From contig NZ_JAETWA010000006.1 of assembly GCF_016774335.1 (NCBI RefSeq), positions 49,330 through 113,329 on the forward strand: a stretch of DNA of 64,000 bases. Reading direction: 5' to 3'. Under the pieces are notes generated by a model. It was not told the DNA's origin, made no database searches, and saw nothing but the letters and a program-made list of their open reading frames with translations. Below are positions 45,383 through 53,344 of the stretch, piece after piece. Every line of letters starts with the position of its first letter. Position 1 is the first letter of the stretch. This DNA is from Luteimonas saliphila. GTDB lineage: Bacteria; Pseudomonadota; Gammaproteobacteria; Xanthomonadales; Xanthomonadaceae. Made by a program: the position numbers and the translations under genes.

Positions 45383-45410
45383 CTAGGGGTTTTCCGTGCA
45401 GGTCCGTCTC
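45383..45410 (+). promoter_or_regulatory. Putative module-5 ECF promoter, TBDT copy
   Basis: The sequence CTAGGGGTTTTCCG then, six bases on, TCCGTCTC. It agrees with the sigma-5 site at 13 of 14 positions of the first block and all of TCCGTC, with the same spacing and a different spacer. It lies about 40 bases before the TBDT start. Confidence 0.68.
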
Positions 45411-45448
45411 CTGTTTCCTGACGGCAATCGCCAACGGGGAGAGGAAGG

Positions 45449-48106
45449 ATGGGCCGCAACAGACTGATGAAATCACTGCTCGCCGGTGCCTGCGCGCTGG
45501 TGCTTGCCAGCGGCGCGGCGTATGCGCGATCGCGCGACTTCGACGTCCCGGCGGGTGACCTGAAGGTCGCGCTAGATGCCTATGCGCGCCAGTCCGGCTT
45601 GCAGCTCATCTACCGGGTGGAGGACATCCGCGGTATACGGTCGCAGGGCGTGCGCGGGGCACTCGCGTCGGAAGAGGCGCTGGAGCGCATCCTCGCGGGA
45701 ACAGGATTTTCCGTGGTGCGCGACGCGAGTGGTGCGGCGGCGATCGTCAGGACTTCCGGCCAGCCGCGGCCGGAAAACGGCGCACGGCAGGAGCCGGCGC
45801 CGACGGGCCAATCGGCGGCCACCGAACCGCAGGAGGCGCCAGCTGCGGATGCGGTTTCCCGGAGCGCCCCCTCCGCCGAAGTCGGCGACTTGGACACGAT
45901 CGTCGTTACCGGCACCCGCATCCGCGGCGAGGGGGGCGCGGCACCGGCCTATATCTTCTCTCAGGAGGATTTCATCGCCAGCGGGGCCAGCTCCGTCCAG
46001 CAGGTGCTGCGGACGCTGCCGCAGAACTTCACGGGCGGCAGTTCGGAGACGGCCAGCGCCGTTGTCTCGACGCGCAACGGCAACGAGAACAACGTCGCCT
46101 TCGGCGCCGGCGTCAATCTCCGCGGTCTCGGCACGGAGTCCACGCTGGTGCTGCTCAACGGCCGTCGCCTGGCGCCGGGCGGGTTCGGGAACCTCACCGA
46201 CATGTCCATCGTGCCGCTCGGTGCGCTCAAGCGCATCGAGGTCGTGCCCGATGGCGCTTCGGCCATCTACGGATCGGACGCCGTCGGCGGAGTGGTGAAC
46301 CTGATCCTGCGCGACGATTTCGAAGGTGCGGAAACGCGGCTGCGCTACGGCACGGTCACCGACGGCAGCTTGCGCCAGTACGGCGCCAGCCAGCTCTGGG
46401 GCACCGCCTGGGACACGGGCGCGGTGCTGTTCAACCTCGACTACAGCCGCAACGAGCCACTGTTCGCTAGCGAACGTCCTTACGCGACCGGCCTGCAGCA
46501 GGGCACCACCCATCTGAGCCCCGGCGACGAGCGCCGCAGCCTGTTCATCAACGGTCAGCAGGACCTGACCGCCGACATGACGTTGTCGGCAGTTTTCTAC
46601 GACACGTCGCGCGATTTCGAAAGCATGATGTACGAGGCGGTCGCCGTTCGCCAGAGCAGGTACACCGGCACGACTGACCAGCGCGGCGGGACGCTCGCGC
46701 TGGATTGGCGTGCCGGCGACGATTGGACGTGGACGCTGGCGCATACGCGCAGCGGAACGGACGTCGAACGCAGGAATTTCTTCGGGGCTGGTCCTTCCGG
46801 GCCTGCGTTCGAGACCTGGGTGTTCTCGAGCCATGACGTCGCCGCGACGGAACTCGAGGCCGAGGGACGCGTCTTCGCTCTGCCGGGTGGCGAGGCGCGA
46901 CTCGCCTTCGGTGCCGAACGACGCGCGGAGGAGCTCTCCGTTCATCGCATCACGGGCGACGCCAGACTCAGGCATGAGCGGAAGGTAGGCGCCGGGTACG
47001 CGGAACTCTTCCTGCCATTGGTGGGCGAGGCCAACGCCAACGCATTCGCGAAGCGCCTCAATCTCACGCTCGCCACGCGCTACGAAGACTACGACGATGT
47101 CGGCGCTGCCGACACCTACAAGATCGGCCTGCTCTGGTCGCCGGTCGACAGCGTGAACCTGCGCGCGACCTACGGCACGTCCTTTCGCGCGCCCTATCTC
47201 TACCAGTACGATGCGAGCCTGAGCGGTGGCCTGGTCATCGACCTGCCCGATCCTGCGTCGGCGACGGGAACGACGCGCACCGCGATCGTGCTCCAGATGC
47301 CGGATTCGGACCTGGGCCCGGAGAACGCGACGATCTGGACGACCGGCTTCGACATCGACCCGGACCTGTTCGGGCTCCGCGTATCAGCCACCTATTTCGA
47401 CATCGACTACAAGGATCGCATCCGGGCGGCGCGCTTCACCGGAGCCGTCTTCACCGATCCGTCGCTGATGCCGCTGCTGAGCAGGCCGCCGGCTCCGGAA
47501 CAGATGGCCCTGCTCGATGAAGTTGCCCAGTTCTTCAACCTCACGCCCGGCGACCTCAGCACGGTGGAGGCATTCTTCGACGGGCGCACGCGCAACCAGG
47601 CCAGCACCCGGATGCGTGGCATCGACGTCAACATCGGCAAGGATTTCGCCACGCGCCATGGCGCCTTCTCCGCCGCCCTCAACCTCAGCAGGCTGCTGGC
47701 CCACGACATCCGCGAAGTCGCCGCCCTGCCGCCCGTCGACATCCTCGACACCATCTACAATCCGCTCGACCTGCGTGCACGCGCGAGCCTGGTCTGGAGC
47801 AAGGGCGCCTGGTCCGCCTCGGCGTTCGTCAACTACGCCGACGACTACGTGGACAACCAGCTGCCGGAAACGCCCTCCGGCGTTTCCTCCTGGACCACCG
47901 TGGATCTCGGCCTCGGCTATGCGTTCAGTGGCCGGATCCCGTGGCTTCGCGGGCTGTCGCTGCAGCTCAACGCCCTCAATGCCTTCGACCGGGATCCGCC
48001 GCGGATCACCGACCTGCTGTCATCGTACGGCAGCCCGGGCTACGACACCGAGAACGCCAGTCCGTTCGGACGCATCGTGTCCCTCGAGGTCCGCAAGTCA
48101 TGGTGA
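45449..48106 (+). CDS. TonB-dependent receptor with STN signalling domain (module 5)
   Basis: An 885-residue outer-membrane transducer, with a GGGGAGAGGAAGG ribosome-binding region. The signal peptide is LLAGACALVLASGAAYA. The STN domain (about residues 30-95) has FDVPAGDLKVALDAYARQSG. The plug starts near residue 150 (IVVTGTRIRGEGGAAPAYIF, VNLRGLGTESTLVLLNGRRL, GASAIYGSDAVGGVVNLILR). The barrel ends in LEVRKSW with a terminal Trp. It is the most divergent of the five receptors; its plug lacks the TPSPVI...IGSERI text shared by the others. Its stop codon overlaps the peptidase start by seven bases, so the two are translationally coupled. Confidence 0.93.
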   Translation: MGRNRLMKSLLAGACALVLASGAAYARSRDFDVPAGDLKVALDAYARQSGLQLIYRVEDIRGIRSQGVRGALASEEALERILAGTGFSVVRDASGAAAIVRTSGQPRPENGARQEPAPTGQSAATEPQEAPAADAVSRSAPSAEVGDLDTIVVTGTRIRGEGGAAPAYIFSQEDFIASGASSVQQVLRTLPQNFTGGSSETASAVVSTRNGNENNVAFGAGVNLRGLGTESTLVLLNGRRLAPGGFGNLTDMSIVPLGALKRIEVVPDGASAIYGSDAVGGVVNLILRDDFEGAETRLRYGTVTDGSLRQYGASQLWGTAWDTGAVLFNLDYSRNEPLFASERPYATGLQQGTTHLSPGDERRSLFINGQQDLTADMTLSAVFYDTSRDFESMMYEAVAVRQSRYTGTTDQRGGTLALDWRAGDDWTWTLAHTRSGTDVERRNFFGAGPSGPAFETWVFSSHDVAATELEAEGRVFALPGGEARLAFGAERRAEELSVHRITGDARLRHERKVGAGYAELFLPLVGEANANAFAKRLNLTLATRYEDYDDVGAADTYKIGLLWSPVDSVNLRATYGTSFRAPYLYQYDASLSGGLVIDLPDPASATGTTRTAIVLQMPDSDLGPENATIWTTGFDIDPDLFGLRVSATYFDIDYKDRIRAARFTGAVFTDPSLMPLLSRPPAPEQMALLDEVAQFFNLTPGDLSTVEAFFDGRTRNQASTRMRGIDVNIGKDFATRHGAFSAALNLSRLLAHDIREVAALPPVDILDTIYNPLDLRARASLVWSKGAWSASAFVNYADDYVDNQLPETPSGVSSWTTVDLGLGYAFSGRIPWLRGLSLQLNALNAFDRDPPRITDLLSSYGSPGYDTENASPFGRIVSLEVRKSW

Positions 48107-50307
48107 CCGCGACCCGACGCGCGCGCACCGCTGCGCTCTGCCTGCTGACGCTGGTATCCGCGGACGCCTGGGCGGACCCGTCGCCGGCCGGGACTCCCGG
48201 CATACCCTCGGTTCCGATCCCCGCGCCGGCCCCGGCGGAGATGCGGCTGATCACCACGGACGATCTGGCGCGCATCCGCGACATCGATACATTGAGCATT
48301 TCCCCCGATGGCGCGCGCTTCGCCATCCTCGTACGCCAGGCCGATCCGGAAGCGAACACCTATCGCATGGCCTGGTATGTGGGGCAGTTGGACGGGGGCG
48401 CGCTCACCTACGTAGGCGACGGCGGCGAGGCGCGTCTCATGACGTCGCCCAACGGTATACAGACCGGCGATTTCGAAGCCAGCCCCGCGCGATGGTCGCC
48501 AGATGGAAGCTCGATCGCCTACACGGTGCGGCGGATCGGCGAAGTGCAGCTCTGGACGAGCCGGACCGATGGCAGCGGTCAGCGCCAGGTCACGCGCAAC
48601 GCAGCCGATGTGCGCGATTTCGCCTGGAACGAGGATGGGCGTTCGCTCTTCTTCACTGTGGGTCAGGCTCGAGCGGCGCTGGCTGCGCGCCATGAGGCGG
48701 TGGAACGCAGCGGGCATCCGCTGCAGAGCTTCAGGACGCTTTACCACGCGGTCAATTCCGGCCCACCGCTGCCGTCGCTGGACGCGGCATTGGCCACCTG
48801 GATCGTGGACGCAGACGGGCGCGACGAACGCGCGGCGGCCGAGGCCGAGCAGGATGACTTCACCGCGATCCGCGAGCGCCAGTCGGGTGGCGGCGTGGCC
48901 GAGATCTCCGCGGCGCTTCGACCCCCGGTGATCGCCGCCGACGGTGCGATGGCGTGGCTGGAGCGCGACGATCCCGGGCAGACCGGCATGTTTCCCTTCG
49001 GCCGGCTTCGCGCGACCCTGGCGCCCGGCGGCGATCCCGTCGTGTGCGGGGATCCGCGCTGCGCAGGACAGATCATCCGCGAGATCTGGTGGCGCGACAC
49101 TGCGGACGAGGTGGCGATCTGGAGCCTCGACGGGCCGACCGACCTGCGCCAGAGCCTCTATGCATGGTCGCCACGGTCGGGGGCGGTTCGTACGGTCTTC
49201 TCCAGCGCCGAGACGCTTCTCGAAGCCTGCGGTCTCTCGCGCCATCGCCTTGTCTGCCTACGGGAAACTCCGCTCGAACCGCGCCATGTGGCTGCCATCG
49301 ACATCGCCAGCGGTGCGGTGACGAAGATCGCCGACGTCAATCCGGAGTTCGCGAACTTCCGCCTCGGGCGCGCCGAGCGGATCGAATGGGACACCGCAGC
49401 CGACATCGCGCGCATGGGCTATGCGCCGCGCGCGGGCGGCATCGTGCTCTATCCGCCGGATTACGATCCAGCCCGCGCGTACCCGCTGTTCGTCGCGCCC
49501 TACGCCTCGGGGCGCTTCCTGCGCGGGGACGTGGGCGACGAGCATCCGCTGCTGGTCTATGCGGCCAACGGATTCGTCGTGCTGAACTCCGCCTTCCCCC
49601 ACGCCATTCGCGCGTTCGTCGAGGGCGACGCCAACGTACTCGCCCAGCGTGCCTACGATCCGGCGTTCGATTACCCGCATCTGACCATGCTCAGCGAGAC
49701 GACGTTCGCTGGCATGGATACCGTCGCCGAACGCGCGAACATCGATGCCGCGCGGGCTGGGACGGGGGGCGTCAGCCACGGCGCCTTCGTGCCGCTGTAC
49801 ATGGTGCAGAAGCGCGACCGCTTCGCTGCGCTCTCCGTGGCGCATGGGAGCTGGCAGGACCTGGAGTATCACTTTGCCCGCCTTCCCTATCCTTATGGCG
49901 ATCAGCCGCAGCCGATGTTTCCCAAGGACGATGCCTTCTGGAAGCCGATCGATCTGCGCTGGCATCTCGATGAGGTCGAAGCGCCGGTGCTGTTTCACGC
50001 CGCCGCGGTGGAACTCCTCGGCATGGTGCGCCTGATCCGTGCAATGAGCGACGCGCGCCTGCCGTTCGAGGCGTACAGCTTCAACGACGAAACGCACATG
50101 AAGTGGCAACCCGCGCATCGGCTCACGATCTACGACCGCAACCTCGACTGGTTCCGGTTCTGGCTGCAGGACATCGAGGATCCCGATCCGGCCAAGGCGG
50201 AGCAGTACGAACGCTGGCGCCAGCTTCGTGAGCTGCAGTGCAAGAACCCGCGTTCGGTCCGCGACTATTGCGGCGTCGTCAGCACCCATGTGCAGATCGA
50301 ACACTGA
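48100..50307 (+). CDS. AtxE2-type lasso-peptide isopeptidase-like S9 peptidase (module 5)
   Basis: A 735-residue secreted hydrolase with signal peptide TAALCLLTLVSADAWA and a Pro-rich junction after it. The start ATG overlapping the receptor stop was preferred to a longer frame lying inside the receptor gene. The propeller begins at SISPDGARFAILVRQADPEA. The predicted triad is Ser559 (GGVSHG), Glu638 (AVELLG) and His666 (DETHMKW). C-x4-C (CGDPRC), CGLS-x5-C and the C-terminal RELQC...DYC tail match the pattern of modules 1 and 3. NLDWFRFWLQDIEDPDPAKA is close to the same segment in the sister enzymes. It is the most divergent family member, matching its receptor. Confidence 0.8.
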   Translation: MVTATRRARTAALCLLTLVSADAWADPSPAGTPGIPSVPIPAPAPAEMRLITTDDLARIRDIDTLSISPDGARFAILVRQADPEANTYRMAWYVGQLDGGALTYVGDGGEARLMTSPNGIQTGDFEASPARWSPDGSSIAYTVRRIGEVQLWTSRTDGSGQRQVTRNAADVRDFAWNEDGRSLFFTVGQARAALAARHEAVERSGHPLQSFRTLYHAVNSGPPLPSLDAALATWIVDADGRDERAAAEAEQDDFTAIRERQSGGGVAEISAALRPPVIAADGAMAWLERDDPGQTGMFPFGRLRATLAPGGDPVVCGDPRCAGQIIREIWWRDTADEVAIWSLDGPTDLRQSLYAWSPRSGAVRTVFSSAETLLEACGLSRHRLVCLRETPLEPRHVAAIDIASGAVTKIADVNPEFANFRLGRAERIEWDTAADIARMGYAPRAGGIVLYPPDYDPARAYPLFVAPYASGRFLRGDVGDEHPLLVYAANGFVVLNSAFPHAIRAFVEGDANVLAQRAYDPAFDYPHLTMLSETTFAGMDTVAERANIDAARAGTGGVSHGAFVPLYMVQKRDRFAALSVAHGSWQDLEYHFARLPYPYGDQPQPMFPKDDAFWKPIDLRWHLDEVEAPVLFHAAAVELLGMVRLIRAMSDARLPFEAYSFNDETHMKWQPAHRLTIYDRNLDWFRFWLQDIEDPDPAKAEQYERWRQLRELQCKNPRSVRDYCGVVSTHVQIEH

Positions 50308-50464
50308 CGACGCCTCCGGAAAACGACGAGCGATGACATGGCCGGAAGTCCACAGCGCGACCACGTCTCGCAAGATGATAGAGTCGAAAACGTTGGCCCT
50401 GGTCGGTGAAACCGGGGATGAAGGACGGAACCATTGCTCCTTCATTCGCAAGCCAGGCGGCGCG

Positions 50465-50523
50465 GTTCAACAATCCGCTGAGGCCGGTGACGCTTCGCGG
50501 CACGGCTTGACTTGGCGTTAGGC
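50465..50523 (+). repeat. Integron attC recombination site (59-base element)
   Basis: Exactly 59 bases. The left inverse core GTTCAAC fits RYYYAAC and the right core GTTAGGC fits GTTRRRY. Inside, AGGCCGGTG and CACGGCTT pair around the typical GCTTCGCGG loop. The site ends eight bases before the class D beta-lactamase start. No intI gene is present in the window. Confidence 0.82.
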
Positions 50524-50531
50524 AGGCGAAA

Positions 50532-51380
50532 TTGAAGCAATTGATGCAGGGATCCACCGCGGTCGTGATCGCCATTGCGATCACTTTCACGATCATGGTG
50601 GGTTGTGTCCGCTCCAACGAGCGTGCCGGTCCCTTTGAGGAAACGCAGGACGTCGATACCGACCGGGATCTGAGCGGTTACTTCGCGGGGCTCAACGGCA
50701 CCTTCGTCCTGCTCGACGCCGCTAGCGGCCGATACGTCCGCCACAACGCGGACCGCGCCGACGCACGGTTCGCACCCTGTTCGACGTTCAAGATCCCGAA
50801 TACGGCGATCCTGCTCGAGAGCGGAACGGCCCGCGATTCCGCACACACGCTTGCATACGATTCGTCTTTCAACGAGCCAACCCACTGGGCACGTGACTTT
50901 GACCTCCAGTCGGCCTTCAAAGCCTCGGCGATGTGGTACTACCGGCAGATGGCACTGAGGCTCGGCCTTGAATCGGAGCGGCGGTTCCTGGAACAGTTTG
51001 GGTACGGGAATGCCGATGTCAGCGGGGGACTTCTGGTTCCCTTCTGGATTGATGGAAGCCTGCGGATCTCGCCGAACGAGCAAGTGGCGTTCCTTCGGGC
51101 GTTCTACGAAGAACGGCTCGGGCTGTCGGAGCGGACGACCCGATTGACCAAGGAGATCATGCTGGCCGAGGAAACGCCGGGGTGGCGATTGAGTGCAAAG
51201 ACAGGCGCCTGCCAGCCCGACGGAGAGGAAACGTCGAACTGGTACGTGGGCTATGTTGAAAAAAATGCAAACGTCTACTACTTCGCCATCCAGCTCGGTG
51301 CCCCGGATTACGGTCGCGCCTACGATGAACGGATCCCAATCACCAAGCGGATACTGGTGGACCTCGGCATTCTTGATTGA
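50532..51380 (+). CDS. Class D (OXA-type) beta-lactamase
   Basis: A 282-residue serine beta-lactamase that hydrolyses beta-lactam antibiotics in the periplasm. The N-terminus is a signal sequence with a possible lipobox (IMVGC), so it may be a lipoprotein. Class D motifs are present: S84-T-F-K87 (APCSTFKIPN), S132-A-M134 at the SxV position (Met in place of Val), YGN at 158-160 (FGYGNADVSGG) and K223-T-G225 (SAKTGACQ). The start is TTG directly after the attC site; an ATG four codons later is possible. An attC site upstream and a decayed one downstream show that it entered as an integron cassette. Its resistance spectrum cannot be read from the sequence. Confidence 0.92.
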   Translation: MKQLMQGSTAVVIAIAITFTIMVGCVRSNERAGPFEETQDVDTDRDLSGYFAGLNGTFVLLDAASGRYVRHNADRADARFAPCSTFKIPNTAILLESGTARDSAHTLAYDSSFNEPTHWARDFDLQSAFKASAMWYYRQMALRLGLESERRFLEQFGYGNADVSGGLLVPFWIDGSLRISPNEQVAFLRAFYEERLGLSERTTRLTKEIMLAEETPGWRLSAKTGACQPDGEETSNWYVGYVEKNANVYYFAIQLGAPDYGRAYDERIPITKRILVDLGILD

Positions 51381-51383
51381 GAT

Positions 51384-51441
51384 ACCTGACACGCAAGCCG
51401 ACGCCGCTTCGGCGCGGGATGGTTCAAGCGTTTTGCCTGGA
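51384..51441 (+). repeat. Decayed attC site after the beta-lactamase gene
   Basis: It starts four bases after the stop codon and contains ACACGCAAGCCGACGCCGCT, then TCGGCGCGGGATGGTTCAAG and CGTTTTGCC. This follows the layout of a typical attC ending in GCGTTAGGC, but the right core is changed to GTTTTGC and the left core to a non-matching sequence. It is probably no longer recombinogenic. Confidence 0.6.
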
Positions 51442-51450
51442 AACGAACCG

Positions 51451-51786
51451 ATGATGAACGACTTCTATTGTGATGAAGTCTTGAGCGTGAGAACGCCCGT
51501 CACGATCGTGCGGGAGACGGACGACGTGCTGGCATTTCACCATACGCGCCCCTACTGGGCGGTTCATATCGTAGTTGTGCCGAGGGGGCGGCCGGTGTAT
51601 CCGAAGCGATCGCGCCGCGTATCGAAGATTAACGGATCCGATGTCGCTACAGACAGGCCCATCAGAATGATAAAGGACACGATGGACTGCCCTGACCCCG
51701 TATGCCGCGTGCGCTACAGCTCACTACAAAACATCCTTGGATGTCCACTCGTGGCGCCGATGCGGACGTTATCCAAGTGGGAATAA
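51451..51786 (+). pseudogene. HIT-family protein, truncated and fused to unrelated sequence
   Basis: The first about 42 residues (MNDFYCDEVLSVRTPVTIV, RETDDVLAFHHTRPYWAVHI, VVVP) are the N-terminal half of a HIT-domain nucleotide hydrolase/transferase. In intact proteins the text after VVVP continues as K-R/K-H-I-x-S and ends with the His triad HxHxHxx. Here it changes abruptly to an unrelated basic sequence, and the His triad is absent, so it cannot be an active HIT enzyme. The gene starts ten bases after the decayed attC, so it is probably the broken second cassette of the small array. Confidence 0.7.
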
Positions 51787-51918
51787 GGGTCGGTTATCGA
51801 GGGTAGGGCTGCTCGACTTGGTTCAATCCCGGTTTCGACGCACCTGCGCGTGGAGCATGGATGACCGGCGATGACGTAACAGTAGCTCGCCGGAACAGTC
51901 CGTCTCCGGACGATGTCT

Positions 51919-53280
51919 TCAGAATCGATACTGCAGCGTGAGACTGATCAGGCTCAGCGCATCACCGGCGCCGGCCTCACGCAGGAACGCGCCCGGCTGC
52001 GCATGGGCGAGGGCCGTGCTCGAGGACCAGCCCGGTGCTGGTCTCCAGTTGAGCGCGAGCGATGCGATGGTCGCGACATACCGGGCGCGACTGTCTCCCG
52101 CAGGCACGATCAGCATGCCGTTGGGCGCGTAGACGCCATCGCGGGTGCTGTGGCGCCAGAAGAAGTCGAGGCTGGCGTCCAGCTCGACCTGTGGCGAAAG
52201 CTGCAGGGTCAGGGCGGGGTGGATGTTGAAGAAGTTGCGAGGTCCGAGCGTGGCTTCGTCGCCGAAGTAGTTGCCGCGCGGGTAGAGGGGATTGACGGTG
52301 CCGAGGCGGTCGTCATGGGAATCCTTGTCGCCGCTGGCGACGGCTACGAGCAGCGCCAGCCGGGGTTGGCCCGCCACATCCTCGAAGGTGTAGCCGGTAT
52401 CGGTGGCGATCGACCAGGCGCGGATGCCGGCGTCGCCGAACTTGCCGCCCTGGATGATGGACTCCCAGTTCCAGTGCCAGGCTTTGCGGCTGCCGAACAC
52501 GCGGGCACCGAGCGTCCAGCGGCGTTCGTGCGCCACGCCCTGGACGTAGCGGGCGACGGTGTCCTCGTAGTGCAGCGCGTAGACGTCCCAGGACGTGACG
52601 GCTGCGGTGCGGGTGGCATAGAGGCCACGCAGTGCCTGGGTCTGCGAGCGGGCGTCGTCGAAACTGCCGGGACGGTGGTCGCGCGGCGCCGCGGCGAATG
52701 CATCGACGCGCCAGGGGCCGCTGGTCGCGTAGGCGCGGACGGCTTCGAAGCTGCGCCGGACGTTGGGGCCCTCGCGTGCATCGATGCCGCGCCCCGACCC
52801 GAACTGCAGTTCCTGGATGCCGATGCGCATCCCGGTGCCGCCGTCGCCTGTCGTCGCCGAGCGCCATTCGACGAACAGGTTGGTGGGGTCGAGGCGGTTC
52901 TCGTCCACCGGCGAGGGACCTGCAGCGCGGCCGTCGGCATGCGAGCTGGCCAGCTGCGCAAAGCCGCGCAGATGCCTGCCTACCCGCAGATCGACGAGCG
53001 CGGAGTGACGCTGCATCCACACGCCCCAGCGGTCCTGGGGTTCCAGGCCATAGCGGGGATTGGCCGTGTGCTCGTAGCGCCAGCGCAAGTCGCCGCCGAT
53101 GCTGACGCGGATGTGGTCGCCGACCTGGCGGTCCTTCCAGCATGCGCGTTGGTTGTCTTCGGCGCAGGCCTGGCGCTGAGCGCTGAAGTCGTCGTCGAAT
53201 CGCAGCGGACGGAACTGCGCCAGCGCGGCATCGGCGGCCAGCAGCAGGAGGATGCCGAGCCGGGTGGTCCGCATCTTCAT
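51919..53280 (-). CDS. Alginate-export family outer-membrane porin (AlgE-like)
   Basis: A 453-residue outer-membrane barrel of the alginate_exp type. The signal peptide is TTRLGILLLLAADAALAQ. The mature part has the family-like start IRVSIGGDLRWRYEHTANPR and GLEPQDRWGVWMQRHSALVD. Alternating beta-strand text runs throughout, and the terminal LISLTLQYRF ends in Phe. Many such proteins in organisms without alginate synthesis act as general or carbohydrate/acid porins, so export of alginate itself is not implied. It is downstream of the MFS gene on the same strand, with a 64-base gap. Confidence 0.82.
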   Translation of the reverse strand: MKMRTTRLGILLLLAADAALAQFRPLRFDDDFSAQRQACAEDNQRACWKDRQVGDHIRVSIGGDLRWRYEHTANPRYGLEPQDRWGVWMQRHSALVDLRVGRHLRGFAQLASSHADGRAAGPSPVDENRLDPTNLFVEWRSATTGDGGTGMRIGIQELQFGSGRGIDAREGPNVRRSFEAVRAYATSGPWRVDAFAAAPRDHRPGSFDDARSQTQALRGLYATRTAAVTSWDVYALHYEDTVARYVQGVAHERRWTLGARVFGSRKAWHWNWESIIQGGKFGDAGIRAWSIATDTGYTFEDVAGQPRLALLVAVASGDKDSHDDRLGTVNPLYPRGNYFGDEATLGPRNFFNIHPALTLQLSPQVELDASLDFFWRHSTRDGVYAPNGMLIVPAGDSRARYVATIASLALNWRPAPGWSSSTALAHAQPGAFLREAGAGDALSLISLTLQYRF

Positions 53281-53344
53281 GCCGCCTGATTGCGACGGGC
53301 GTCGCGATCTCCGGCCGGCAGCCTTTCGAGCAAGTATTCCGGGC

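Noticed and set aside
10299..50307. Iron-siderophore uptake as the function of the FecI/FecR/TBDT modules
   Set aside because: No siderophore reductase, ABC importer, Fur-box-like site or esterase is linked; each receptor is instead coupled to a secreted peptidase. It remains possible that one or more receptors bind other ligands.
12065..50307. Lasso-peptide biosynthesis genes inside the island
   Set aside because: I looked for asparagine-synthetase-like, transglutaminase-like and RRE proteins and for ABC exporters of the D type and saw none.
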